A DNA stretch of 64,000 nucleotides from Accumulibacter sp036625275. Its GTDB lineage: Bacteria; Pseudomonadota; Gammaproteobacteria; Burkholderiales; Rhodocyclaceae. The stretch covers positions 62,001 through 126,000 of the forward strand of contig NZ_JAZKUD010000004.1 in assembly GCF_036625275.1 (NCBI RefSeq). The letters run 5' to 3'. The translations under genes were made by a program, and so were the position numbers. Under the pieces are notes generated by a model that had not been told where the DNA came from, did no database searches, and worked only from the letters and a program-made list of their open reading frames with translations. Position 1 is the stretch's first letter. Each line of letters starts with the position of its first letter. Positions 35,974-43,894 of this stretch are shown here, piece after piece.

Positions 35974-36447
35974 TCATATCCCCGAACACCGGGGACATAT
36001 CGCACTGATTTCCACCTCCGGGCTTTCCAGGCGGTGCCCGGCAGCTGCCAAGCTGCTCGACAGGGCGCTCATCACCGATTGTTCCTGCAACTCGGTGACG
36101 CCGCTGCATTTCGGGCAGACCAGGAACAAGCTGGGAATTCGGTGAGAGGCATGGCGACAAGCGACAAACAGATTCATCCGTCCGATTTTGTGCGCCAAGC
36201 CCTGTTCGATCAGGAAATCCAGCGCCCGGTATACCGTGGGAGGTGAAGCATTCGGCCGAGCTTCCTGGATTCTGGCCAGCAGATCATAGGCCTTGACCCC
36301 GGTCGGGCTGTTGTACAGCAGCTCAAGCACTTCGCGGCGGATCGCGGTGAGGCTGGCGCCACGGACTTTGCAGGCCGCGTCGGCCTGGTCGAGGGCCTCC
36401 TTGTTATCGCAAGGAGACGACAGCACAGCAGTAGGTGTGATTTTCAT
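35974..36447 (-). CDS. zur: Zinc uptake regulator Zur, Fur family
   Basis: 157-residue metalloregulator. Winged helix at ~30-95 (LTAIRREVLELLYNSPTGVK, ARPNASPPTVYRALDFLIEQ), then the metal and dimerisation domain with CRHASHRIPSLFLVCPKCSG and the final CPRCSG: the two CxxC pairs form the structural zinc site. The N-terminal ~25 residues (CDNKEALDQADAACKVRG) resemble Zur of proteobacteria. The perfect palindrome 21 bases upstream of its start supports zinc-dependent autoregulation. No znuABC genes are in the window. Convergent end to the cytochrome b5-like gene. Confidence 0.9.
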   Translation of the reverse strand: MKITPTAVLSSPCDNKEALDQADAACKVRGASLTAIRREVLELLYNSPTGVKAYDLLARIQEARPNASPPTVYRALDFLIEQGLAHKIGRMNLFVACRHASHRIPSLFLVCPKCSGVTELQEQSVMSALSSSLAAAGHRLESPEVEISAICPRCSGI

Positions 36448-36467
36448 GGGCAGGCTCTTGGTAGCGC

Positions 36468-36493
36468 AAATGCAATGTTATAACATTGCATTT
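36468..36493. promoter_or_regulatory. Zur box: 26-base perfect palindrome upstream of zur
   Basis: The left half AAATGCAATGTTA is followed by its exact reverse complement, giving a perfect 26-base palindrome centred on TTATAA. The core GTTATAAC with ATTGC flanks matches the known Zur operator style (TGTTATAACA core). It ends 21 bases before the zur ATG, which would block transcription when zinc is bound. Confidence 0.8.
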
Positions 36494-36611
36494 TTTGTAT
36501 CCACTGAAGTTTAGACACTCGCGATCGGCGGCGGATGCCAAAGACATCCCGGTGCCACAAAAAAAGTTGGGGGAAATGCAAAAAAACTTGACATGACATA
36601 GGAATCGTGAG

Positions 36612-36662
36612 GTCGCCGCGCGCTGCTTGTGCAAGGTTCTCGCGCAAGCAGCGCGCGGCGAC
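36612..36662. repeat. Strong 18-base inverted repeat before transposase remnant
   Basis: GTCGCCGCGCGCTGCTTG (36612-36629) and its exact reverse complement (36645-36662) with a 15-base loop. It stands 36 bases before the transposase start and may be part of the insertion sequence end or a hairpin limiting read-through into it. The surrounding 36494-36698 has no gene. Confidence 0.6.
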
Positions 36663-36698
36663 CAATGAGGGATCGTTTTCGATCTCGGACTTTCCCTC

Positions 36699-37487
36699 AT
36701 GTCTCTCGCTGCCAACGTCTGTTTGCTGCTCTCGGAATGGATTTCCTTCCTTCTGGTAGCCGTGCCACCGCGTTCCTGCCGGACCTTCGTCGAACTCTTG
36801 ATCGGCTGCATGCTCAACCCGGAAGGCTGGGTCACGCGCGCCATCGGGGCGATTCGCCGAGAGGCGCACTGGACGACCTATTACAAGCTGATCGAGCGGG
36901 CGCAGGTGTCGGTCACCGAACGGTCACTACGTTTGTTGCAGCTGATACTGCTGGTGTGCCCGGCCGAACGGGTGACCCTGATCCTCGACGATACGCGGGT
37001 TCCGCGCTGCGCGAAGCTCGGGCCGGGGATCAGCATCAAACACGATCACAGCCACAAGGCCCATCGGCCGACCTTTCTGAACAGCCAGTGCTGGGTCACG
37101 CTGGCCCGGGTCATGCGCGTCCGGTTAGGTTCGGCGCTGACAGTACCGATTCGCTCCTGGCTCCTCGAAGAGTCGGGGCAGCGCGGCAAGCTCTGGGTGG
37201 CACGCCAGCTGATGGAGTCGGTCCGGGGGCACGTGAAGGGGGTGCGCTTGCTGATCGATGCCTGGTTCATGCGCCGCAGTCTGATTCTGCCCCTGCTCGA
37301 ACAGTAGGTCCGGATCATCGGGCAGGTGCGTCGGGATACGGCCTTGTTTCTTCCGCCCGAACCGGAGCCGAAACGCCGAGGACCGAAGCGCAAGTACGGT
37401 CAGCGGGTCGATGCGGCGATACTCAAAACCTTGCCGGTGCAGGAGATCGAGCTGACGCTGTACGGCAAGGTGCAGCCGGTTATGCGG
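36699..37487 (+). pseudogene. DDE transposase remnant (IS701-like), internal stop and 3' truncation
   Basis: From ATG 36699 the frame reads like a DDE transposase: FVELLIGCMLNPEGWVTRAI, the first catalytic Asp region LILDDTRVPRCAKLGPG, IKHDHSHKAHRPTFLNSQCW and the second Asp in VRLLIDAWFMRRSLILPLLE. A TAG at 37305-37307 interrupts it, yet the same frame continues (RRDTALFLPPEPEPKRRG, RKYGQRVDAAILKTLP) until homology stops near 37487, where sequence leading into the PEP-CTERM gene begins. The third acidic residue region is missing. Family assignment is from the DDT/HDHSHK pattern and is moderate; that it is a broken transposase is well supported. Confidence 0.75.
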
Positions 37488-37620
37488 TTCAAATTTGGAA
37501 TTGCTGCAGCCTCCGTCTGTGTTAATATGGTCTGGTTATGGTATTTTATTGGTGTCATTCCGGGCGGGTCGTCACGACAACTGGTGTGGCGCCGACTTCG
37601 ACATTCCATCAGGAGAAAAA

Positions 37621-38394
37621 ATGCTGCCAGCCATTGCTATCGAACCAATCCCGGCTTCGCCATCCCGCGCTACCGTACATTGCTCCGCCCAGGCCAAGCC
37701 GCGGTTGGGTGTTGCCAAGAAGCGCGTGGCGTGGGCGGTCATGGTGTGTTGCACCCTGCTGGCCGGCCAGACCGCGCAGGCCGACGTCCTCGATTTCGAC
37801 GATCTGGTCATGAATGTCTCCGGTGTGTTGAACGTCCCGACCCCCTACAAAGGTTTCCTGTGGGGCACTGTCGGCGATACCGACTTGTACGCCTGGGGCG
37901 ATTCCAGCTATTCCGCCGCCAGCAGCTACGGTAACAGCTACAACTCCCCCTCCGGAGAAAACCAGGCATCCAACTATGCCGGCCCTGTACTTGGTCGTCT
38001 GGCGAGCGGCGACCCCTTCGATTTCAACGGCGCCTATTTTTCGACTTTCACCATCTACGATGCCCTGCAATCCGATTCCGCTGCGCTCCTCACTCTGGAA
38101 GGCTTCAATGGCGCGACCCTGGTCGATAGTCTGACCGTGAATCTGGGTATCGGGTACGACTGGGTACAGGCCGATTTCCTTGGCATCACCTCGTTGCGCA
38201 TTACCGGCAGCAATACCCTCGTGCAGCCCTATCAAACGCGCTGGATGATCGACGACTTCACCTTCAACGCCACATTCACCGGGGTTCCCGAGCCGCTGAC
38301 GCTGCTGCTCTCGCTCGCCGGACTGGGGTTGATCGGCCTTTCTCGACCCATCAAGCGGCGGGTGGACGCCGTGGCCGTTCAGGCGTCCAGGTAG
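37621..38394 (+). CDS. PEP-CTERM-sorted exported protein
   Basis: 257 residues from ATG 37621 with AGGAGA just upstream. An N-terminal signal region (VAWAVMVCCTLLAGQTAQAD) after an unusually long basic leader of ~35 residues, a Ser/Tyr/Asn-rich extracellular body (SSYSAASSYGNSYNSPSGEN), and the C-terminal sorting signal VPEPLTLLLSLAGLGLIGLS followed by RPIKRR: motif, membrane helix, basic tail. Such proteins are processed by exosortase in exopolysaccharide-producing bacteria; no exosortase gene is in this window. The last 16 bases overlap the 3' end of the convergent dgkA gene. The gene follows a truncated transposase. Confidence 0.88.
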   Translation: MLPAIAIEPIPASPSRATVHCSAQAKPRLGVAKKRVAWAVMVCCTLLAGQTAQADVLDFDDLVMNVSGVLNVPTPYKGFLWGTVGDTDLYAWGDSSYSAASSYGNSYNSPSGENQASNYAGPVLGRLASGDPFDFNGAYFSTFTIYDALQSDSAALLTLEGFNGATLVDSLTVNLGIGYDWVQADFLGITSLRITGSNTLVQPYQTRWMIDDFTFNATFTGVPEPLTLLLSLAGLGLIGLSRPIKRRVDAVAVQASR

Positions 38395-38759
38395 CGGCCA
38401 AGTTCGACCACGATCACCACGACCCAGGCGAAGATGGCGATGCCGACGGCTGCGGCGGCGATGTCCTTGATGACTTTGATCTTCTCGTTGTGCCGCTCCT
38501 CGACGAAGTCGCACAGGGCCTCGATGGCGCTGTTCACGATCTCGGCGAAGACCACGAAGGCGGTCACCACCACTATCAGCAGGAAGTCCACCCAGGCGCG
38601 CATGGCGAAGGCGCCGGCGAGGACGAAAGCCGACAGGATGAGCTGGTAGGTGACCGACCAGTCGTAGACCACCGCATAGCGCAGGCCCGAAAAGACGGTA
38701 TGGAGCTTGCGCAGCGGGTGATAACCCGGCTCGCCGGTGCCGATGAACTGGTGACGCAT
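38379..38759 (-). CDS. dgkA: Diacylglycerol kinase, prokaryotic DgkA type
   Basis: 126-residue integral membrane kinase that phosphorylates diacylglycerol (or undecaprenol in some homologues). Motifs: RKLHTVFSGLRYAVVYDWSV, a first helix YQLILSAFVLAGAFAMR, catalytic EIVNSAIEALCDFVEERHNE with metal-binding Glu residues, then KIKVIKDIAAAAVGIAIFAW. ATG 38759 shares one base with the PAP2 stop (TGATG), so the two are coupled. An upstream-extended reading has no homology. The PAP2 partner would supply or remove phosphate from lipid substrates, suggesting lipid phosphate recycling. Confidence 0.9.
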   Translation of the reverse strand: MRHQFIGTGEPGYHPLRKLHTVFSGLRYAVVYDWSVTYQLILSAFVLAGAFAMRAWVDFLLIVVVTAFVVFAEIVNSAIEALCDFVEERHNEKIKVIKDIAAAAVGIAIFAWVVVIVVELGRYLDA

Positions 38760-39271
38760 CAGCCCTTCCGGTTCCAGATCGGCAGTGCGTAGAGCAAAGC
38801 CGAACACAGCACGCCGGCCGCGATGCCGAACAGCACGTCGGACAGGAAATGCACTTGCAGGTAGGTGCGCGACAAGCCCACCGTTCCCACCAGCAGCAGG
38901 GCAAGCGCCACCTGCCCCATGCGGCGAAAGCCGCCGGTCCATAGCAGCCAAGCGGTGACGAAGGCCGCCGCCTGCATGGCATGTGCGCTGGGGAAGTTCG
39001 CGTCGGCGGGCATCAAGACGAGGCTGGGGAAAACATCGGGTCGCGTGCGATCCACCAGCCATTTGATCGTGTGGGCGACGCCCGTTGCGCTGAGCACGGC
39101 AGCCGGCAGGAAGGCGCGCCCGCGCCAGTCGCTCCCGCCAGCCCATCGCCAGCTGGCGAAGAGCGCCAGCGGCAGCAGCACGAACAGCGAGCCGAGCCAG
39201 GTCGCCGCGCACATGCCGGCCGTGAGCAGCGGGTGCTGCCAGGCGTGCATCAGGTTCAGCCAGGCGCTGTC
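38759..39271 (-). CDS. PAP2-family membrane phosphatase
   Basis: About 170 residues with the three PAP2 phosphatase motifs: KWLVDRTRPD, FPSAHAMQAAAF and GLSRTYLQVHFLSDVLFGIA. Five to six hydrophobic helices. Such enzymes dephosphorylate phosphatidic acid, phosphatidylglycerol phosphate or undecaprenyl diphosphate. The start is uncertain: GTG 39271 (VDSAWLNLMHAWQHPLL) is used because upstream sequence belongs to a decayed frame that ends at 39282; the frame is open to 39349. Coupled to dgkA. Confidence 0.82.
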   Translation of the reverse strand, partial: DSAWLNLMHAWQHPLLTAGMCAATWLGSLFVLLPLALFASWRWAGGSDWRGRAFLPAAVLSATGVAHTIKWLVDRTRPDVFPSLVLMPADANFPSAHAMQAAAFVTAWLLWTGGFRRMGQVALALLLVGTVGLSRTYLQVHFLSDVLFGIAAGVLCSALLYALPIWNRKG

Positions 39272-39281
39272 CACAGGGGCC

Positions 39282-39527
39282 TCATTCGACCTGTGCGCTC
39301 GATTGGCCGGCCATGTCGGCGAGCAGGAAGGGCACCGAGACCTAGCCACCGACCAGGTGGCAGCCTCGCGCCTGCTGACGCGGTGCCGCTTGCCACCGCC
39401 GACCCCGGAACAGGTCGATGGCCAGCATCACCAGTCATTCTCCATCACGTAGCTGCCATAGGGCCGCGATATTCCTTCTGTTGCTGAGGAGGCGAAGCTG
39501 GTCGATGGCACCGCCGACATTGACCAT
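39282..39527 (-). pseudogene. Decayed reading frame upstream of PAP2 (in-frame TGA and TAG)
   Basis: From ATG 39527 one frame gives MVNVGGAIDQLRLLSNRRNI, AALWQLRDGE, stop TGA (39435-39437), LVMLAIDLFRGRRWQAAPRQ, QARGCHLVGG, stop TAG (39342-39344), VSVPFLLADMAGQSSAQVE and a final TGA. The protein-like texture across both stops suggests a former gene. TGG to TGA and a Tyr or Trp codon to TAG would explain them. Family not recognised. It ends 11 bases before the PAP2 start used here. Confidence 0.4.
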
Positions 39528-39642
39528 GTCGTCCGACCTTCACAACCCGCAGTCACGTTGGCATCAATAGCAGGATGGGCATCCCGTATCACGTCCCGAT
39601 CACCCGATCCGGACTGCCATGCCTGCCACCGCCGCCTGTGCC

Positions 39643-39927
39643 TCACCGCGCAGTACCGTCTACCGCCGTCGCCATCCCGAGCGCACGCTGCTCTATCGCA
39701 CGGTGCAGACGCCTCTGGCCACCTGGCTAATATGCCGCTTCGACCTGAACCACGTTGGCGAGACCGATGAGATAGGCCTTCTTCACATCGTCGCCGGACT
39801 TTGTCTAGTGCGTGCCATCGACCAGTGGCACTTCGTCCGCACCGGCGCCTCCACCGGTCAGCACCAATGCGAAACAGGCGGCCTCTGCGGCACGCCGCAA
39901 ATTGCGGAAACCGGAATCTGTAGTCAT
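39643..39927 (-). pseudogene. Decayed secreted-protein gene with two in-frame TAG codons
   Basis: Frame from ATG 39927: MTTDSGFRNLRRAAEAACFA, LVLTGGGAGADEVPLVDGTH, TAG (39805-39807), TKSGDDVKKAYLIGLANVVQ, VEAAY, TAG (39727-39729), then weaker text to TGA at 39643. The N-terminus has a basic start and hydrophobic stretch ending AGA-DE, like a signal peptide. The two amber codons plausibly replaced TGG and CAG. Family not recognised. Just upstream (39952 to ~40112) a frame ending HQLGMLAVDDYLDQRSSPHG looks like the tail of another gene cut off by the IS630 fragment. Confidence 0.45.
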
Positions 39928-40112
39928 CTTCTTCCACTCCACGACAGGGACCTAGAGATGACCATGTGGCGACGATCGCTGATCCAGGTAATCGTCCACC
40001 GCCAGCATCCCCAGTTGGTGCACGTCGCGTGAAGACTCGGGGATTGTGCCTTGCTGCGGCGGGGAAAACCAGCGCGCCAGATGGGTCCTGAATTTTTCCA
40101 CCAGCACCGGAA

Positions 40113-40666
40113 CCAGACCCGAGCCAAGCACCACAACCCCGACACGAAGGCGCCGAGGACAAAGTGCGCGGCATTTACCAAGAAGACGGCGTGCTGGCCG
40201 GCCTGGGCTTGCGCCAAACGTGGTTCGAGGTCGTTTTTTTAAAAGTCTCTTGGGCCTCTGGGTCCGCCTTGGCCGGCAAGGTGCCGGTCTTCCGGCGCTT
40301 CAGGCCGCACTTCTCTTTCAGGAAAACCCGCACTGGGGTAGGCGAACGGGTCAAGCCCGTCAAGCGGGTGATGGCCGCCCCTGCCTCCTGGATGGACGCC
40401 GGCGGATGATCCCGAAAATACGCCACGATCGCTTCCCGGTGCGACAACAACTCGCTTTGCGGCCGACGAAAACGCCATTCCTTCAACCCCTCGAAGCCGC
40501 CCTCAACGTACTCCTGAAAATACCTGCGCAGGGTCTTGCCCGTGACACTCGCCAGCCGGGCAATGTCCTGGTGCGCCAGCCCCTGGCTCTTCAGCCATAG
40601 GACTTCCCTCTTCCGTCGCACCCGTGGGGGCTCATGGCGAAATCGCGCCGAATCCAAAGCCCGCAT
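40113..40666 (-). pseudogene. IS630-family transposase, frameshifted and 3'-truncated
   Basis: The N-terminal helix-turn-helix part is intact (RRKREVLWLKSQGLAHQDIA, SVTGKTLRRYFQEYVEGGFE, KEKCGLKRRKTGTLPAKADP). After PEAQETFKK the frame must shift by one base at TTTAAAAAAACG (about 40232-40245) to continue as NDLEPRLAQAQAGQHAVFLV and NAAHFVLGAFVSGLWCLARV, which holds the first catalytic Asp region of IS630 (here Asn: VNAAHF rather than VDAAHF). Homology ends near 40113, so the rest of the DDE domain is lost. IS630 elements often use frameshifting on A-runs, but truncation and the D-to-N change make this copy inactive. Homology may begin slightly before 40666. Confidence 0.75.
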
Positions 40667-40793
40667 TTGCGCTTCCGTAAAATCCAGTCTGAGTATGGCC
40701 TCCTCACCCCATCTGCGAAAAACAATCGCTCAAGCTTACCAGCGGCTGGCGCATGCAGTTAAGTATTCTGTGACCGTTCTCGGGATATGGCCA

Positions 40794-40905
40794 GGCTACT
40801 TGGGCACTGTCAGACGAAAGGGACGGAAACAGACAAGCCGAACCTACGGCTATTGCGCCACCTCTCGACTCTACCAGTTGAACTTCCCAGAATTGGTGCA
40901 AACTG
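40794..40905 (+). repeat. Duplicate of the segment following the group II intron remnant
   Basis: GGCTACTTGGGCAC, GAAAGGGACGGAAACAGAC and AGCCGAACCTACGG recur in the same order and spacing at 45960-46035, directly after the group II intron domain V. About 70 bases match with few changes. Here no domain V precedes it. The rest of the 40667-41053 gap has no recognisable gene. Confidence 0.55.
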
Positions 40906-41053
40906 AGCATTGATGAGCCCGGCTACCAGTGAGCCGCCCCCAGATCGGCACCGGAGGGTAGATCGAGCAGCGTTTCATAACGCGCGGCGGTGGGCAACAT
41001 CCGGGCGCGGTGCTTGATGAAGTCGGCTTGGATCAGCGGGTTCTGACCCACGG

Positions 41054-43884
41054 TCACTTGAGCAATGTCGGGATCTGGTCCGCCGGGAGCGGACGGCTCA
41101 AATGGTAACCCTGGATTTCGTCACATCGATTGGCGCGCAGGAAGTCCCTTTGCGCCTCGTTTTCGACGCCCTCGGCAATCACCGTCAGCGACATGCTGTG
41201 TGCCATGGCGATGATGGCCAGCGTGATCGAGGCGTCATCCTTGCCGGCGACCAGGTCGTGTACAAAGGATTTGTCGATTTTCAACTGGTCGATCGGGAAT
41301 TGCTTCAGGTAATTGAGTGAAGAATAACCGGTGCCGAAGTCGTCGATCGACAAGCGGACGCCGATGGCCTTGAGCGCATGCATGGTCATGATGCTGCCCT
41401 GTACGTCCTTCATCAGCAGGCTCTCGGTGATTTCAAGGTCAAGATAGCGGGGTTCCAGATCGGTTTCCCGCAGGATTTCCGCGATCATATTCACCATGCC
41501 GGGACGCAGGAACTGGCGGGGCGACAGGTTCACCGCCATGCGCAGCGTTGGCTGGAGGTTCTGCTGCCAGTCCTTCGCCTGCCGGCAGGCGGTTCTCAGC
41601 ACCCACTCGCCGATACTTTCGATCAGGCCGGTTTCCTCCGCCAGGGGAACGAAGTCGAGCGGCGAGATCAGCCCGCGCCGGGGATGCCGCCAGCGCAACA
41701 GGGCTTCGAAGCCGACGATGCGGCCCGCATGCAGGTCCATCTGCGGCTGGTAATGGATTTCCAGTTCCTGACGCGCCAGCGCATGACGCAGACCCTGTTC
41801 CATATTCAGCCGCTCCAGGCTGCGGACATGCATCTCGTGGGAGTAGAACTGGATGTTGTTGCGGCCGCTCTCCTTGGCGCGATACATCGCCGTATCGGCG
41901 TTTCGCAGCAAGGTTTCGACATCGCCGCCGTCCTTGGGGAACAGGCAGATGCCGATGCTCGCAGTGACCACACATTCATTATGGCCAATATGAAACGGTG
42001 TTTCGAGCATCCTCAACAACTTATGCGCGAAGTTCACCACCCGGTCTTCCTGACGCAGGTCCTCCAGCATGCAGATGAATTCATCACCGCCGACGCGGAC
42101 GATGGTGTCGTCCTTGCGGCCACAGAGCAGCAGCCGGTCAGCGACGGCCCGCAGCAGGGCATCACCGGCACTGTGACCCAGCCCTTCGTTGATCTTCTTG
42201 AACTGATCCAGGTCGACGAACAACAGCGCCAGGCTCTGACCGCTCCGGCGCGCGCGATGGCATGCTTGAGGCGGTCGCGCAGCAGGTCGAGGTTGGGCAG
42301 ATGGGTCAGCGCGTCATGGTTGGCCTGATACCGCATCTGCTCGGTCAAACGGCGGGTTTCGGTGATGTTGCTGAAGGCAATGACGACTCCGACGACGCGC
42401 ATCTGCTGGTCGTGGATCGGGGCCGCCGAAGCCCGGATGGCGTATTCCTCGCCGGCGTCGTTGCGCAGGATCGAGGGCTCGGGCAGCCGGACCAGTTCGC
42501 CTGTTTCGAGGCATAGGGCGACCAGATTGACCGCGCGGTAGCACTCGTGTTCGTCGGCGACCTGGAACATGCTGCCCAGTTCCTGACCGCGTAAAGTGCC
42601 TGGCGCAGCGCCGAGCAGGCTTTCGGCGACCGGATTCAGGTACTGCACGGCGCCATTGGCGTCAGTGGTGATCACGGCATCGCCGATCGAGTGCAGGGTG
42701 ACCTGGGCACGTTCCTCCTGCTCGAACAGAGAACGGATGAGCAGGCGCAGGCGTTGCCAGCTCCACAAGGGACAGCCCAGCCCCTGCACGAGTAGCGTCG
42801 CCGCCGGCGGAAACCAGAGCTGCCTGGCATAGAGCAGGACGAAGCTGCTGATCAGGGTCAGCAGCAGCGACAAAGCCGCCACCGGCAAGGTCCAGCGCGC
42901 CGGGCAGGCGCTATGGAGCAGCATCGGGAAGAACACCAGTACCCCGGTCAGCAGCAGCGTCCAGTGGCCAGGCAACGGCTGGATGGTCAGACCTTGCCGC
43001 AGAGCATCGAGAACGTTGGCGTTGTATTCGACACCCGGCATCAGCCGCGACAAACCGGAAACCGGTGTGGGCAGTGCATCGGCCATGCCACTAGCCGTCG
43101 CACCGACCAGTACAAACTTGCCGCGGAAGGTTGCCGGCGGATAATCCCCGCGCAGGACGTCGCGGTACGAAAAATGCTGGAAACGCCCCGGCGGGCCGAC
43201 AAACGGAATCAGGATGCGAAAATCGCGGCGCCAGGCGTCGGGTGATGGTGGCGCGGTGTGTGGGGCGCGCTCGCCGGGTAACGCCCGCTCGGCCGCGGGG
43301 TCGCTCAGTTCGAGCATGGCCAGGGCCAGCGTTGGCCAGTGGGGAGATCCCAGGCCGGCCTTGAGGAAAACGCTGCGGGCAATGCCGTCGAGGTCGAGTT
43401 CGACATCGACGTGGCCGATGCCGGCGGCCGCTGCCTGCAGCAGAGGGATCGGCAGGGTCTCCCGCAACTCCTCACCGAGACGGTGCTGTTCATTGAGCAC
43501 CGGCAGGACGACGCGGCCGTTGGCCGCGAGGGCGCTGGCCAGTTCCGCGTCGGCGCCGGGATCGGTGGTCTCGGGTTCGGCGAAGACGATATTCAGGCCG
43601 ATGGCCTTCGCCTCGGCCGCCGTTAACTGGCGGGTCAGTTGCGCATGGATGCGCCGTGACCACGGCCAGCGTCCGATTTCCCGCAGGCTTTGCTCGTCAA
43701 TGGCCACGATCACGATGTCGTCGGCCGGTGCGCGTGACCACGCCATCCGATTCCAGTCGTAGAGGAACAGATCACAGCGATACAGGACGTTGCTTTCGCT
43801 CAGAAGCAGCGCAGCCGCCGTCAATAACAGCGAGACAAGGAGCCGTTTGGGCCAGTCAGAACCGGTCTTGGACGTTGCAATCAC
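41054..43884 (-). pseudogene. CHASE2-PAS-GGDEF-EAL cyclic-di-GMP protein, split by a one-base frameshift
   Basis: Two frames make one ~940-residue protein. Frame 1 (GTG 43884 to 42034): membrane helix, CHASE2 sensor (~40-280: IVIVAIDEQSLREIGRWPWS, IGLNIVFAEPETTDPGADAE, FVLVGATASGMADALPTPVS), three helices, PAS (VTLHSIGDAVITTDANGAVQ), and the first part of GGDEF (NHDALTHLPNLDLLRDRLKH). Frame 2 (ends 41054) continues LALLFVDLDQFKKINEGLGH, intact RVGGDEFICML, then a full EAL domain (GFEALLRWRHP, DDFGTGYSSLNYLKQFPIDQ). The shift lies in GCGCGCGCCGGAGC near 42245-42255, where one base seems missing. All catalytic motifs are intact, so either a recent mutation or an assembly error; if the frame is restored it is a bifunctional cyclase/phosphodiesterase. 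Ten bases separate it from the LysM-FecR gene. Confidence 0.85.
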
Positions 43885-43894
43885 GACACCCGGA

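Noticed and set aside
36699..39927. Recoding of TAG as an amino acid
   Set aside because: TAG is the normal stop of intact genes here (MlaF-type ATPase, K+ channel, DUF2889 protein, sucD), so the in-frame TAG codons are better read as decay.
42230..42260. Programmed frameshift in the CHASE2-GGDEF-EAL gene
   Set aside because: The junction is a GC alternation without a slippery heptamer; mutation or sequencing error is more likely.
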